Assembly (NCBI RefSeq): GCF_001425785.1
Contig: NZ_LMDI01000003.1
Span: 1 to 45,174 of the forward strand
DNA length: 45,174 nucleotides
Direction of reading: 5' to 3'
Source of the DNA: Rhizobacter sp. Root1221
GTDB taxonomy: Bacteria > Pseudomonadota > Gammaproteobacteria > Burkholderiales > Burkholderiaceae_C
Made by a program: the position numbers and the translations under genes. Within the stretch, counting starts at the first letter, position 1. Each line of letters begins with the position of its first letter. Shown here in pieces: positions 23,237 to 32,110 of this stretch. The notes under the pieces were generated by a model, which saw only the letters and a list, made by a program, of their open reading frames with translations, was not told the origin of the DNA and did not search any database.

Positions 23237-23758
23237 TTACTTCCTGGGTTGCTGTGCCGACCTCATGCGGGTCTGGTTGGCTTGCTGAGTCGAGTACGCA
23301 GAGATACCGGCGCTCACGATCTGCAAGCCGGTTCCCACCTTCGATGGCATCTGGATGGAGTTCAGCCGACTGGTCGCCTGCTCGGCTAACGAGAACGACC
23401 GGAAGCTGTTCTCGCGCATCCCGGTCTGGGAGTTGTTCGCCAGGGTGGCGAGCTGCTCGCCGGTGTTGATGGAGCCGATGGTTCGGGCTCGGTCAACCGA
23501 GTTGCCGCCTCCGTACTCGCCAGCCACGACATCGAACAAGGCTGACTCCTTGGCCGCCTGCTTCGCGTGCGCGTTGGTCTCAGCCGCGTCAGCTGCGAAC
23601 TGCTGGTCACGTTGCCGCGCCAGGTCGGCCTGCTGGAGGTCCTCTTCACGCTTCAGGCCATCCTTGGTGATGTTCGCTGTGCGCCGGGTAGTCTCATGGG
23701 CATGAGCAGCGGACGCAGCCGCAATGACCAGCAATGCAATGGTTGTTGGTTCACACAT
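23237..23758 (-). CDS. Internal virion protein B (T7 gp14-like)
   Basis: A 173-residue ejection protein (T7 gp14 has 196). It begins MCEPTTIALLVIAAASAAHA, with a hydrophobic segment at about 5-20 that fits insertion into the outer membrane, and continues as a long charged helix region (KREEDLQQADLARQRDQQFA). The MCEP-type start is usual for this family. ATG at 23758 overlaps the preceding gene by 8 bp. Confidence 0.85.
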   Translation of the reverse strand: MCEPTTIALLVIAAASAAHAHETTRRTANITKDGLKREEDLQQADLARQRDQQFAADAAETNAHAKQAAKESALFDVVAGEYGGGNSVDRARTIGSINTGEQLATLANNSQTGMRENSFRSFSLAEQATSRLNSIQMPSKVGTGLQIVSAGISAYSTQQANQTRMRSAQQPRK

Positions 23759-24173
23759 GGGGTAGGTAGAAAAGGTCGAAGCCATCGCGTGGCGACGGCA
23801 GGATGCGGAACCCCAGGGCCAGCACGAACGCGCGGTTGCGGTGGCTGTCCTTGGGGATGTAGTTGAAGACCAGCCGTCCAGCAGAGGTCTGCTTGAGCTG
23901 CTTCACGAGGTGCTTAGCGCGTCGCCACACGGTTGCTTGATGGCGTTGGACGATGGGCGAACAGAGGAGCCAGGGGGACACCTCTTGCTCGAAGGCCGTC
24001 ACTCCGAAAAGGGCCACGAGAGTGCCCTGCTCGTCACGGTAGGCCACGCCTTCGCCCGTTAGGATCGCTACCGCGAGCCCTTCCCGCCACCCAGGGGAAA
24101 CCTCCTTCGAGTCCTCCTCCCGGAGCTGCAACTCGAACGCATCCTCGGGCCGCGCTTTGGAGGCACGGATCAA
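23751..24173 (-). CDS. T7 gp13-like virion assembly protein (GNAT-like fold)
   Basis: A 140-residue protein, close to T7 gp13 (138). It has an acetyltransferase-like layout: helix SKARPEDAFELQL, strand YRDEQGTLVALFGVT, then FNYIPKDSHRNRAFVLALGF (about 105-124), where GNAT enzymes place the second-helix region; whether it has enzymatic activity is unknown. A TTG start at 24173 is proposed because it overlaps the tail tube B stop (TTGA) and follows GAAGG by 8 bp; upstream codons in frame lie inside the preceding gene. Confidence 0.72.
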   Translation of the reverse strand: MIRASKARPEDAFELQLREEDSKEVSPGWREGLAVAILTGEGVAYRDEQGTLVALFGVTAFEQEVSPWLLCSPIVQRHQATVWRRAKHLVKQLKQTSAGRLVFNYIPKDSHRNRAFVLALGFRILPSPRDGFDLFYLPHV

Positions 24174-26545
24174 CGCGATGCCTTCATCGTCACGTCCCCC
24201 ACCCACTCGGCGTAGGGGAACTTGCAGGGAAACCAACTGTCGCTCTCGATGGTGACGGCTGTGCCCGCAGCCTTGGCTTGGACCGGAATGCTGAAGTCAC
24301 CGCTGCTGAGGGCCAACTCCGATGCCCCCTGCCCCGGTTGCCCAACGGTGCGCCCGCTGAAGGGGTAGGTGTAGGTCTGCCGCAGGGCGGGTGTCACTTT
24401 TGCATTGAACCAGCCGGTTCCGACATAGCGCACCATGACCCTGGCGAGTTTCACAGCCGCGTGCATCACAGGGACGCCCTGCTGGTCTCTCATGAAGACC
24501 TCCGTGAACGTGTAGCGCATGTTGAACTTTCGCCCGACGTAGACCGTGGCACCCTGGTGGTTGCCTTGCACGTCCACGAGGGTCCGCTTGTTGACCGAGT
24601 CAATGAGGTACGCCGTGGGAGTCAGCTCAACGGGTTCTGCGCCGGAGACGCATTTGACGACCGTCAGTCCGCCCTGGGCGATGTAGGGAACCGCCAGCCG
24701 CGTGGCTGAGCCGGTGAACTCGGCTGGGGCGAGCGTTCGATGATCGAGGCGCAGGGCGAAGTCGGCTTGGCTGTCCGTCGCCTGCTCCTCGAAGTCCAAT
24801 GTCTCGATGACGTAGCGGCCACCGGGCATCGGGTCGCCCGTTACCACGACGTGCTTCATCAGGTAGAGCTTGCGGGACTCCCAATGAGCCGACAGGATTC
24901 GTGAAGTGCCCGGGTCGTTGAAGACAACGCGGCACCACGCCTTCTGCGTCATCTGGTCCGCGTCGTTCGTGGCGTACTGGAAGATGAACAGGTCCTGTGT
25001 AGTCCCATAGGGAACCACGACAGCGGCCTTCAACGTTGTCGAAGCGGTCACCGAGCGCGGGCTGGCCGGGACGTACTTCGGGCAGTGCTCGGTGAGGTCC
25101 TCGGCCGTATTCGTCACGGTGTCCTCCGAGACCTTGTAGAGGTTCACCTGAGAGTTGCTCCCGAGCCGGGCCATGAACATCACTCGGTTGCCGAGGCTCA
25201 AGGGGCGTACCGTCGAGTCGCACTCGAACGTCGTCGATGGCTGGAGCTGGGCGGTGGACGGAGAGAGGATGTCCCCAGCCGATAGCACGAACTGGCGCTT
25301 GCCATTGGCCCAGACCAGCAGCGTCTTGTTGTACGCCACAGCCCACTCCAGGCTTTCCACTTCCTCGGACGTTGAGCCCAGGTCAATGGGGTCGGTGTCG
25401 AGCACCTGAGTGGCGGTCGTCGAAAAGAAGTTGAAGTAGGCTCCCGCCCGAGAAAGGATCACTGAGTCCCCGGCCAGGAAGCCAAGTCGGTTCCGGAAGA
25501 AGAAGGTGCCGTTGATGCTCGTACCAACGAACGACGGGTCGGGATTGCTGCTCTCGTCGCCGGACTCGCGCTTGCCCCAATCGTTGCGCCGCTCGAACAC
25601 CCAGGTGCCGTCCCCCTTGGGGTACAGCTGATGGGGCATGGTGCCCCCGTCGAGGGTCGTCCGGATGCCGGGCTTGGGGGCCTCGATCCACCGGGCCTGT
25701 TGAGCGTCCCAACGCACGTAGTAAGAGTCCTCGGTGGAGTCCGCCGTGCCGTTCACCGAAATGACGTAGCCGGACTCGAAGTGCCCTGGCAGTTGCGCGA
25801 AGGTGTCTACGCCCAGGTGCAGCGCAGAGAGGCACTGATTTCCCCAGGTGTCCGACACCACCATCTGCATGGGGACCCCGACCGGCAGGGCCACCTTCAC
25901 GATGTTGGAGTTCGCAAGCACGTAGGCGTTGAAGGTGGGGTCAGCCGCGTTGATCTGCGCCGCAAGCGCGTTGGCGATGACCGCGTTCGTCGGCGAGTCG
26001 CCGGAGTACACGGACACCGACTTCATGTTGACCGTGACGTTGAAGTAGTGCTTCGGCACCGAGGTCTTCACGTAGACGTACCCGACGTTGGTGGGGTTTG
26101 ATGAGGTCGTCGCCTCCAGCATGGACACCTCCTTGCGGCGGTTCACGACGAAGGTGTAGTCGGCCACTGACACGCAACGGAAGTCCCGTTCGGCGTCCAC
26201 CACGCTGAGGTATGACTTCCCCGAGGGGAACTCGACCATCTGGGACGCGCCCGTCTTCATCGAGTACAGCATCAGGTCGCCGTTCACCAGCAGCAGCTTG
26301 TAAAGCTCGCCGGCCTGCTTGAACGTGTGGACTGTGCCTACCCCATTGGCGCCCTGCACAGACATGGACTCGTGGGTGGAGTCCAGGGTGAACTCGTGGC
26401 GCGTGCCGTGGCGCTTGTAGAGGCCGTCCACCAGGGTCGCCAGTGCGTTGTCCTGCTCGGCACACTGGGTGGCATGGCGCATGGCCGGAATCTGTTGCGA
26501 CACCCCGCCGAACAGGCCGGGGAACGAGCGGGTCAGAAGGCTCAT
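24170..26545 (-). CDS. Tail tubular protein B (T7 gp12-like nozzle)
   Basis: A 791-residue tail nozzle protein, about the length of T7 gp12 (794). The start MSLLTRSFPGLFGGVSQQ is highly typical of the family, followed by KRHGTRHEFT. The body is beta-rich and includes FFRNRLGFLAGDSVILSRAG (about 350-370), another family landmark. It forms the distal tail with the fibres attached at its junction with gp11. It overlaps the tail tube A stop by ATGA. Confidence 0.93.
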   Translation of the reverse strand: MSLLTRSFPGLFGGVSQQIPAMRHATQCAEQDNALATLVDGLYKRHGTRHEFTLDSTHESMSVQGANGVGTVHTFKQAGELYKLLLVNGDLMLYSMKTGASQMVEFPSGKSYLSVVDAERDFRCVSVADYTFVVNRRKEVSMLEATTSSNPTNVGYVYVKTSVPKHYFNVTVNMKSVSVYSGDSPTNAVIANALAAQINAADPTFNAYVLANSNIVKVALPVGVPMQMVVSDTWGNQCLSALHLGVDTFAQLPGHFESGYVISVNGTADSTEDSYYVRWDAQQARWIEAPKPGIRTTLDGGTMPHQLYPKGDGTWVFERRNDWGKRESGDESSNPDPSFVGTSINGTFFFRNRLGFLAGDSVILSRAGAYFNFFSTTATQVLDTDPIDLGSTSEEVESLEWAVAYNKTLLVWANGKRQFVLSAGDILSPSTAQLQPSTTFECDSTVRPLSLGNRVMFMARLGSNSQVNLYKVSEDTVTNTAEDLTEHCPKYVPASPRSVTASTTLKAAVVVPYGTTQDLFIFQYATNDADQMTQKAWCRVVFNDPGTSRILSAHWESRKLYLMKHVVVTGDPMPGGRYVIETLDFEEQATDSQADFALRLDHRTLAPAEFTGSATRLAVPYIAQGGLTVVKCVSGAEPVELTPTAYLIDSVNKRTLVDVQGNHQGATVYVGRKFNMRYTFTEVFMRDQQGVPVMHAAVKLARVMVRYVGTGWFNAKVTPALRQTYTYPFSGRTVGQPGQGASELALSSGDFSIPVQAKAAGTAVTIESDSWFPCKFPYAEWVGDVTMKASR

Positions 26546-27135
26546 TGCATCTCTCGGCCGTAGACCACGCTGCCCACGGACCAGGAGTCGCGCAGCATGT
26601 TGTGATCACCGACCTCCGCCTCGTGGTCGTTCAGGGCCAGAAAGGCGGCCTGCTCGTCGTCCGCCGAGTAGCGGTAGGTGGAGTCGCTCACGGAGCTGCG
26701 GCCCTGCATCGTGCGGGCAGCGCGGATGTTGATGTAGTGGCGGGCCGGCTGCGGCAGCTCGTCCCACCCGAGGAGGAACACCACGGTGGCCGTGAGGTCC
26801 TGCGTGAAGGCGTAGCTGTGAGCCTTGCTGTCATACAGCCGCAGGCCGCGCTGCACCGGGTCCACGTTGGTGTGCTTGGCGTCCACGTCCACACGGAGGG
26901 CGTTCGGGGCCAACGCGACGGCGCCAGCTTCGTCCCGAGTGAGTGGGAACTCGTACTCGGTGTTGAACTTCCAGCCGAGCGACTGCACCACCCGGGAAGT
27001 CTCCGAGAGGATTCCCTTGGCGCGGTCTAGAGGGTAGATGCCGGACTGCACGAGCGAGGTCACAGGGGCCTCGTCGCATGCCTCCAGCATGATGTTGACA
27101 GCCTCCAGCTCGGAGGTCAGGGTCGTAGCGGTCAT
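26542..27135 (-). CDS. Tail tubular protein A (T7 gp11-like adaptor)
   Basis: A 197-residue tail adaptor (T7 gp11 has 196). The start LEAVNIMLEACDEAPVTSL and the segments ETSRVVQSLGWKFNTEYEF and ARHYINIRAARTMQGR are family landmarks. It forms the ring linking portal and nozzle. It follows the capsid gene after a strong terminator (27159-27197), as in T7, where T-phi lies between genes 10 and 11. Confidence 0.93.
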   Translation of the reverse strand: MTATTLTSELEAVNIMLEACDEAPVTSLVQSGIYPLDRAKGILSETSRVVQSLGWKFNTEYEFPLTRDEAGAVALAPNALRVDVDAKHTNVDPVQRGLRLYDSKAHSYAFTQDLTATVVFLLGWDELPQPARHYINIRAARTMQGRSSVSDSTYRYSADDEQAAFLALNDHEAEVGDHNMLRDSWSVGSVVYGREMQ

Positions 27136-27158
27136 GCGATGGGGTCCCGTTGCGGGCG

Positions 27159-27197
27159 AAAAAATAGGCCCCCTGCTGGGGGTTCCAGAGGGGGCCT
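27159..27197 (-). terminator. Rho-independent-type terminator after the capsid gene
   Basis: On the minus strand a 9-bp perfect stem (27189-27197 with 27166-27174) is followed by TATTTTTT. It lies between the capsid stop (27211) and the tail tube A start (27135), exactly where T7 has its T-phi terminator. It would lower expression of tail genes relative to capsid. Confidence 0.9.
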
Positions 27198-27210
27198 TGG
27201 GGTTGGCCTA

Positions 27211-28152
27211 TCAGGCCGTGGTCTTCAGCTCGACCGAGCACTCCGGGCGGAGGATGCCGTGACCCATCAGGTACTTGCTGATGATCAGCGTGCCCTGACG
27301 GCGCATGTCGTAGCCCATCTCGTTCTGGAGGTCCAGGAGCTTGAGCGTGCCGACTGCGTCAGCCGTCTTGATGAGGGCAGCGGTCTTCGAGAAGTCGCCC
27401 TGGTAGGCGGCCGGACCGGTGTTCACAACGGCATTCGGGAGGTTGTTGGTCTTCACCAGCTCGATGCCGGCGACCTCGTACACCTTGCCCTTGTTCTTCT
27501 CGCCGTTGGAGCCGTTCACGTCCTTGTCCACCAGGTTGTCCACCTGTGCCAGGAGCCAGTACTGGGCCGGCTTCATGAACGAGTACTTCCGCTTCGACTC
27601 GGGGATGTCCTTTTCATCGAACACCTGCGCGGCAGCGTAGTGGCCGGCGATGAGGTCGGTCGCGCTCGTCTTGTAGAGCGTGGTTGCCGAGGTCAGCGAG
27701 GTGCCACCGAACGCGCCGGTCACCGTTGCCGAGGCGCGGGCCGCGAGCACGCCGACGCGCAGCACGTTCTTGTCCCAGTTGTTCGCCAGGGCGTGGCCGC
27801 ACTCGGTCGAGTAGATCGAGCGGTAGTCGTAGTGGTTCTTCGCTTCATCGATGTTCGGGATGAACACGTCCGACAGCAGGAGGTCATCGATGGTGATGAC
27901 GCGCTCGGCCACGTTGCTCGACTGGCCGACGATTTCGGCACCGGGCGTGTGGTAGCCAGCGTTCACCTTCCAGGTGGCCGGGAAGCTCGCGCTCTTGCCG
28001 CTCGGGATGGTGCGGACGAAGTGCTTGTCCAGCACCTTGGTCTCGGTGTTGAACGCCGTCAGGACTTCGCCGCCGAAGACCTTCAGGAACATCTCATCGG
28101 TCATGCCAGCGCCGTTGACTTGACCGACACGGATGGGGGATGCGTTTGCCAT
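27211..28152 (-). CDS. Major capsid protein (T7 gp10-like)
   Basis: A 313-residue HK97-fold coat protein (T7 gp10A has 345). The N-terminus has EMFLKVFGGEVLTAFNTE, LDKHFVRTIPSGKSASFPA and GYHTPGAEI, a strong match to T7-type coats, followed by ITIDDLLLSDVFIPNIDEAK. There is no clear Shine-Dalgarno site before ATG at 28152, odd for the most abundant protein; a mini-ORF with a very strong site lies 64 bp upstream (28217-28252). No gp10B-like extension is evident: the frame stops 14 bp before the terminator. Confidence 0.95.
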   Translation of the reverse strand: MANASPIRVGQVNGAGMTDEMFLKVFGGEVLTAFNTETKVLDKHFVRTIPSGKSASFPATWKVNAGYHTPGAEIVGQSSNVAERVITIDDLLLSDVFIPNIDEAKNHYDYRSIYSTECGHALANNWDKNVLRVGVLAARASATVTGAFGGTSLTSATTLYKTSATDLIAGHYAAAQVFDEKDIPESKRKYSFMKPAQYWLLAQVDNLVDKDVNGSNGEKNKGKVYEVAGIELVKTNNLPNAVVNTGPAAYQGDFSKTAALIKTADAVGTLKLLDLQNEMGYDMRRQGTLIISKYLMGHGILRPECSVELKTTA

Positions 28153-28216
28153 TTTGTTTTTTCTGGAGAGGGTGTGAGAGACGGCCTTGCGTCCATGGAG
28201 GACCGGCCTGCGGGGC

Positions 28217-28252
28217 TCACTTGCTGCTCTCGAAGCGGCGTTCGTCGCGCAT
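28217..28252 (-). CDS. Candidate 11-codon leader peptide before the capsid gene
   Basis: GAGGAGG lies 8 bases before an ATG that opens MRDERRFESSK and a stop. This is among the best ribosome sites in the window, set in a 263-bp gap between scaffold and capsid genes. It could load ribosomes for the weakly initiated capsid gene or shape the mRNA. It could also be chance. Confidence 0.3.
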   Translation of the reverse strand: MRDERRFESSK

Positions 28253-28415
28253 CAGGGTGTCCTCCTCGGAGGGCCTGCGGGCTTTCGTTGCGTGCGTGGA
28301 GAGAGAAAGGGGAACGAACGGGAACACCCGGGCTGACGCGCCGGGAGACGTTGCGAACTGCGGTATCCGGTCAGACCTTCAGGGGTCGTTCCTGCCCATG
28401 CAGCTCGCGGTTGGA

Positions 28416-29243
28416 TCAGAAGTTGTCCATGAGGCCGATGCGGCGCTCGACCATGGCGCGGTACGCCGGGTCTTTCCTGTAGCGGGGGTCGCTCATCGCC
28501 TCGGTCACCTGAGCGCGGCTGGCGAACCCAGCCTCGGAGGCAGGAGTGCCACCTTGCTGGCCCGCCAGGAGCACCGGGTCGCGGCCCATGGAGCCCTCGT
28601 AGCGAGCCTTCAGGCCCATGATGGCCTGCGACATCTGCTCAGGTGTGCCCACCACGGACGTGTTGAATGCATCCTGCTCGGCCGGCGACATGTTCGTGGC
28701 GGCCCACTGGACCATCTTCGAGTACGAATCCTGGCCGCCAACGAGGGCGAAGCCTTGCGCCGCGTGCTGGTCCACCAGGGCTTGCTGGCCCGCGATGTAC
28801 GCGTTGACCACTTCCTTGGGGATGCCGGCCGCTTCGAGGGCTGCGTAGCTGCCATCGGACAGCGCACCGCTGGAGTCGAACTCGGTCTGCAGGGTCGCCA
28901 TGTCCAGCTTGGCGGACTTGACGGCGTCCTCTGCGGCCTTCTGCTCGGGTGTCTGGCCTTCGGGTGGCGTCTCGGCAGGCTTGCCCACCTTGGACTCCAG
29001 CTCGGCGTGAGCCTTCAGGAGCGCCTCGGTGTTCAGTTGGCCCTTGGCTGCGTCCCAGAACTTCTCGGGGACGTGCTCGGGGCGCGCCGTGACGACCGGC
29101 TGCTGCTCACCAGCAGGGGCGCCTTGAGGGGCACCACCGTTCGCTGCGGCTTGGGCAGCGGCAGCATTGGCATCCACAAGGGCGACCATCTGGGCGTCAT
29201 GCTCGGAGAGCTGGGGCGCCTGTGTTTGCTGCTCGCCGGGCAT
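28416..29243 (-). CDS. Capsid assembly scaffolding protein (T7 gp9-like)
   Basis: A 275-residue acidic protein (T7 gp9 has 307) that would template prohead assembly. The landmarks are VPEKFWDAAKGQLNTEALL (about 60-78), which is typical of gp9, an acidic Gln/Ala-rich N-terminus (QLSEHDAQMVALVDANAAAA) and a C-terminal helix RYRKDPAYRAMVERRIGLM that should contact the coat. Gene order portal, scaffold, capsid is as in T7. The ATG at 29243 forms a TGATG junction with the upstream stop. Confidence 0.9.
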   Translation of the reverse strand: MPGEQQTQAPQLSEHDAQMVALVDANAAAAQAAANGGAPQGAPAGEQQPVVTARPEHVPEKFWDAAKGQLNTEALLKAHAELESKVGKPAETPPEGQTPEQKAAEDAVKSAKLDMATLQTEFDSSGALSDGSYAALEAAGIPKEVVNAYIAGQQALVDQHAAQGFALVGGQDSYSKMVQWAATNMSPAEQDAFNTSVVGTPEQMSQAIMGLKARYEGSMGRDPVLLAGQQGGTPASEAGFASRAQVTEAMSDPRYRKDPAYRAMVERRIGLMDNF

Positions 29244-29464
29244 CAGTAGTCCGTGCGGAGCGCCGGGCTGGCACCCTTCTGGAGGGACGGGACCACCTGG
29301 GGCTTGAAGCCCGCCTTCTCGGCAAGGGCGACCTCGACAGCGAAGTCGGAGGCCGTCACCGGCACAGCTTGGCCGTTGACCTTGGCTTGCAGTTCAGCGA
29401 CGAGGGCCATCAGTTCGGCCACGGTGGGTTCTTTGGCCTCGGTGGCCGTTGCTTGCTTGCTCAT
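29243..29464 (-). CDS. Small phage protein between portal and scaffold
   Basis: A 73-residue protein (MSKQATATEAKEPTVAELMA), helical in its first half, with a basic C-terminal half (FKPQVVPSLQKGASPALRT). Its ATG overlaps the portal stop (ATGA) and its stop overlaps the scaffold start (TGATG), so its translation is coupled on both sides. T7 has no equivalent here; a head-assembly role is inferred only from position. Confidence 0.65.
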   Translation of the reverse strand: MSKQATATEAKEPTVAELMALVAELQAKVNGQAVPVTASDFAVEVALAEKAGFKPQVVPSLQKGASPALRTDY

Positions 29465-31020
29465 TGGGTTCCTTGAGGAGCCATACCCGCCTTGGCAAGT
29501 TGGCCCATTTGGTTGATGGCGTTGGGGCCGAGCTGCTGCATCATTGCCAGCTGCTGCTTCTGCTGCTGTTCAGCGGCGACCACTTCCTTCGGCTTGATGA
29601 GGCCGTCAGCCTTCACCCCGCGTGCGGTCGTGAGGCGCTTCAGGAGGTCATCGAAGGACACGTAGGTCTCCAGGGCTTGGGGCCCGCCGAGGTCCACGAT
29701 GTCCTTCACGAGGGCACGGAGGTTGTCCAGCTCGGCGCCACGGCCGAGGGCATCCAAGCCAGTCACGATGACCGGACGGAGCGCCTTCTTCGGCAACGCA
29801 GGCAGCTTGCCGGCCTTCTCCAGCTCCAGCATCTTGCGGCGCAGGAAGGGACGCTGGAACTCCTGCGACAGGGTCGAGTAGTTGCCACCGAGGAGCGAGT
29901 CCAGCTCCTGCGCCATGTAGCGGATTTCCTCCGCAGTCACGCGCTCTGCGTTGCGCTGGATGGCCTGGTTCAGAGCGAAGGCGTAGGCCAGCTCCTCCTT
30001 CAGGTCGTTGATCATCTCGCGCGCCGTGCGGAAGTCCTGGGTTTTCTCCGATTGGAGGGCGTGGACATCGTCCGGCTTACCGTCAATCACGTCCCCTGTC
30101 TCCGAGCGTGTCAGGGCGGAAGCCTTGGTTACGCCGTTCGGGTTGCGCAGGTAGACGACCTTGGCGGCCACAGCAGTGCCCTTCACGAGCGCGGCAGTGA
30201 GCGCCTCCAGGCTGATGAAGTAGCCGAGGTAGTCTTCGACCAGTCCACGTCCGTAGCTCTCGCCACTGACCGGGGTCCAGCGCAGCGGCATCCAGGGACT
30301 GGCATCCAGCGGATAGGAGCCATCGGACTCGGGGACATTGATCCCTTCGACCTCTTGCCAGACCCGCCAGTGGTTGCCGTTACGGAAGACGCCCGTGTAG
30401 ACGGTGACGGTCTTGTCCGGGTGGCCGTGCTGCCCTGCCCGCTCCAGTAGGCGTGCCTTGACGGCTCCACGAATGGATTCCGGGAGGGTCATCGGGGACA
30501 CGCGGTCTTCCGCGATGGTGCGAAGGACGTTGCCCGAGTCATCACGCTGGCACACGTAGGAGTGCAGCGGGTAGCACTTCACGCCCCCTTCCGGGAGCAT
30601 GTACGTCAGGACGTTGCCGGCGACCAGGAGATGCTTCACGCCCTCGCCGACCGGGGTCCGCGTGGGCGTCTCCTCGATGTCGGACTGGATGATGGCCTCG
30701 TAGTCGGCCAGGGCACGCTCGACATCGGCACGCACCTGAGGGCCGCCAAGCTGCGCCAGGATGTTGTCCCCCACCTGGAGGCGGAAGAACGACTGGCGTG
30801 CCGGGAGGATGGCGAGGAGTAGCTTCGAGGCCAGCGAGTTGACGCACCGGGCGCCATAGTTCGAGTAGCCGGAACGCAGCTTTCCACCGGACGTACGCCC
30901 TTCAGGGGGCAGCAACGTGGGAACGGTGTACTTCGACGCGTCCCTTGCCCGGAGCAGGTAGGGGCTTCGGTCCGTGGACAGTCGCTCGTATTCCTGCTTC
31001 AGGGAGACCGGCAGTTGCAT
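29461..31020 (-). CDS. Portal protein (T7 gp8-like head-tail connector)
   Basis: A 519-residue portal (T7 gp8 has 536). The start LKQEYERLSTDRSPYLLRA, then CVNSLASKLLLAILPARQSFFRL, given here as CVNSLASKLLLAILPA, and AERVTAEEIRYMAQELDSLL (about 355-375) are family signatures. It forms the dodecameric channel for DNA packaging and tail attachment. A Gln-rich segment (KEVVAAEQQQKQQLAMMQQL) is near the C-terminus. It is the second gene downstream of the promoter-like element at 31246-31262. Confidence 0.94.
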   Translation of the reverse strand: MQLPVSLKQEYERLSTDRSPYLLRARDASKYTVPTLLPPEGRTSGGKLRSGYSNYGARCVNSLASKLLLAILPARQSFFRLQVGDNILAQLGGPQVRADVERALADYEAIIQSDIEETPTRTPVGEGVKHLLVAGNVLTYMLPEGGVKCYPLHSYVCQRDDSGNVLRTIAEDRVSPMTLPESIRGAVKARLLERAGQHGHPDKTVTVYTGVFRNGNHWRVWQEVEGINVPESDGSYPLDASPWMPLRWTPVSGESYGRGLVEDYLGYFISLEALTAALVKGTAVAAKVVYLRNPNGVTKASALTRSETGDVIDGKPDDVHALQSEKTQDFRTAREMINDLKEELAYAFALNQAIQRNAERVTAEEIRYMAQELDSLLGGNYSTLSQEFQRPFLRRKMLELEKAGKLPALPKKALRPVIVTGLDALGRGAELDNLRALVKDIVDLGGPQALETYVSFDDLLKRLTTARGVKADGLIKPKEVVAAEQQQKQQLAMMQQLGPNAINQMGQLAKAGMAPQGTQ

Positions 31021-31205
31021 CAGCCAGTCTTGGGGATGGCTAGTCCGGATGGCGTGGCCGGGGACTTCGCGGGCGCCTTGATGCGCAGCTGGGACATGTT
31101 GGTTGCGGCTCGCTTGTCGTTGGGGATGGCGAGCGGCTTGGGTGCTTCAGCCGGCGGCGGGGGGGCCACCGTGTTCTGCACCGGAGCTTTCGGGGATGAG
31201 CACAT
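31020..31205 (-). CDS. Small proline-rich virion-type protein
   Basis: A 61-residue protein (MCSSPKAPVQNTVAPPPPAE) ending in PSGLAIPKTG. It lies directly upstream of the portal with a TGATG junction. T7-like phages commonly have one or two small virion proteins here (T7 gp6.7 and gp7.3 occupy this place); the MCSxP-type start is familiar from such proteins. Role in tail or head completion is inferred. Confidence 0.65.
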   Translation of the reverse strand: MCSSPKAPVQNTVAPPPPAEAPKPLAIPNDKRAATNMSQLRIKAPAKSPATPSGLAIPKTG

Positions 31206-31245
31206 GGAGGCCTTGGAGAATCAGTGAGAGCCCTTTCGGGTTTAG

Positions 31246-31262
31246 CGAGGGGTGGGGGCTAG
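31246..31262 (-). promoter_or_regulatory. Candidate phage RNA polymerase promoter, copy 5
   Basis: On the minus strand CTAGCCCCCACCCCTCG, two changes from the 17-bp element, followed by CTAAACC as in copies 3 and 4. It lies 41 bp upstream of the first structural gene, where a late promoter is expected. Confidence 0.6.
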
Positions 31263-31384
31263 AGCCGCGCGCGCCAGCCTCTTGCAAGGCAACTTGTTGA
31301 GTCGCTTGACGATTTCGTGCATTCCTTCGCGCGCGCCACGTGAGCAGTAGAGGCAAACTCCGAAGAAATTTCCGGGAGAGAACA

Positions 31385-32110
31385 ATGGGCTACACGGAGC
31401 ACTCATTCGGGCAAGACGCGAAACGCATCGGCAAGAAGATTCAGGTGCAGTGCATAACCTGTAAGGGAGACACAAATCATCTAATCGAAGCCTCGTTTAC
31501 AAGTACGTCCACTTTTGTGGATAGCGAGGAGCAGTACACGTTCTCCGCGTACCTGACGCACCAAATACTTGTTTGCGCTGGTTGTAACGTTGTCACGTTC
31601 CGGCAGGCGTACTCTGACGATTCGATGGGCAATGACTCAGAAGTTCAGCTGTTCCCCAAGCGAGGTGCAGATACGCTCGCCGCACCGGCCTTCGAGAACG
31701 TGCCCAGCAATCTCCGCAGGTTGTACGTCGAGGTCATCGATTGCTACAACAACGACTCAGCCACACTCTGCGCCGCAGGACTTCGTGCTCTTGTGGAAGG
31801 CGTCTGTACCGAACTCGGCGTAAACGACGGTTTGGTGCCGCTCCAGAACGGGAACACCGTAAGAAAGAGCAACCTAGAAGGCAAGATCTTTGGTCTGCAG
31901 GAGCGGGGACTGCTTACGCCGACCAATGCACAGTATTTGCACGACCATCGGTCAATGGGAAACGAAGCAGTCCACCTCCTTGCGAGACCATCAAAGGAGG
32001 AGCTTCGTTTGGCAATTGAAATAGTTCAACACGTCTTTCAGTCGCTATACGAGATTCCAAATATGGCATCGAGGCTATCTGTCGCACGAGCGGCCCCGAA
32101 GCACCCCTAA
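31385..32110 (+). CDS. DUF4145-domain accessory protein
   Basis: A 241-residue protein. An N-terminal zinc-ribbon-like part has CITC (about 21-24) and CAGC (about 64-67). The C-terminal half (about 110-235) fits DUF4145: AGLRALVEGVCTELGVNDG, then LEGKIFGLQERGLLT and HDHRSMGNEAVHLLARPSKE. DUF4145 is known as a domain attached to restriction and other defence proteins. ATG at 31385 is preceded by GGGAGAG. The gene is opposite to the lytic genes, set between the replication and structural modules, and its base composition is less GC-rich than its neighbours, so it is a likely acquired lysogen-expressed gene. Confidence 0.75.
   Translation: MGYTEHSFGQDAKRIGKKIQVQCITCKGDTNHLIEASFTSTSTFVDSEEQYTFSAYLTHQILVCAGCNVVTFRQAYSDDSMGNDSEVQLFPKRGADTLAAPAFENVPSNLRRLYVEVIDCYNNDSATLCAAGLRALVEGVCTELGVNDGLVPLQNGNTVRKSNLEGKIFGLQERGLLTPTNAQYLHDHRSMGNEAVHLLARPSKEELRLAIEIVQHVFQSLYEIPNMASRLSVARAAPKHP

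Noticed and set aside
27165-27215. Possible T7-like frameshift making a longer capsid form (gp10B).
   Set aside because: The capsid frame stops just before a strong terminator and no slippery sequence followed by an open extension is visible.
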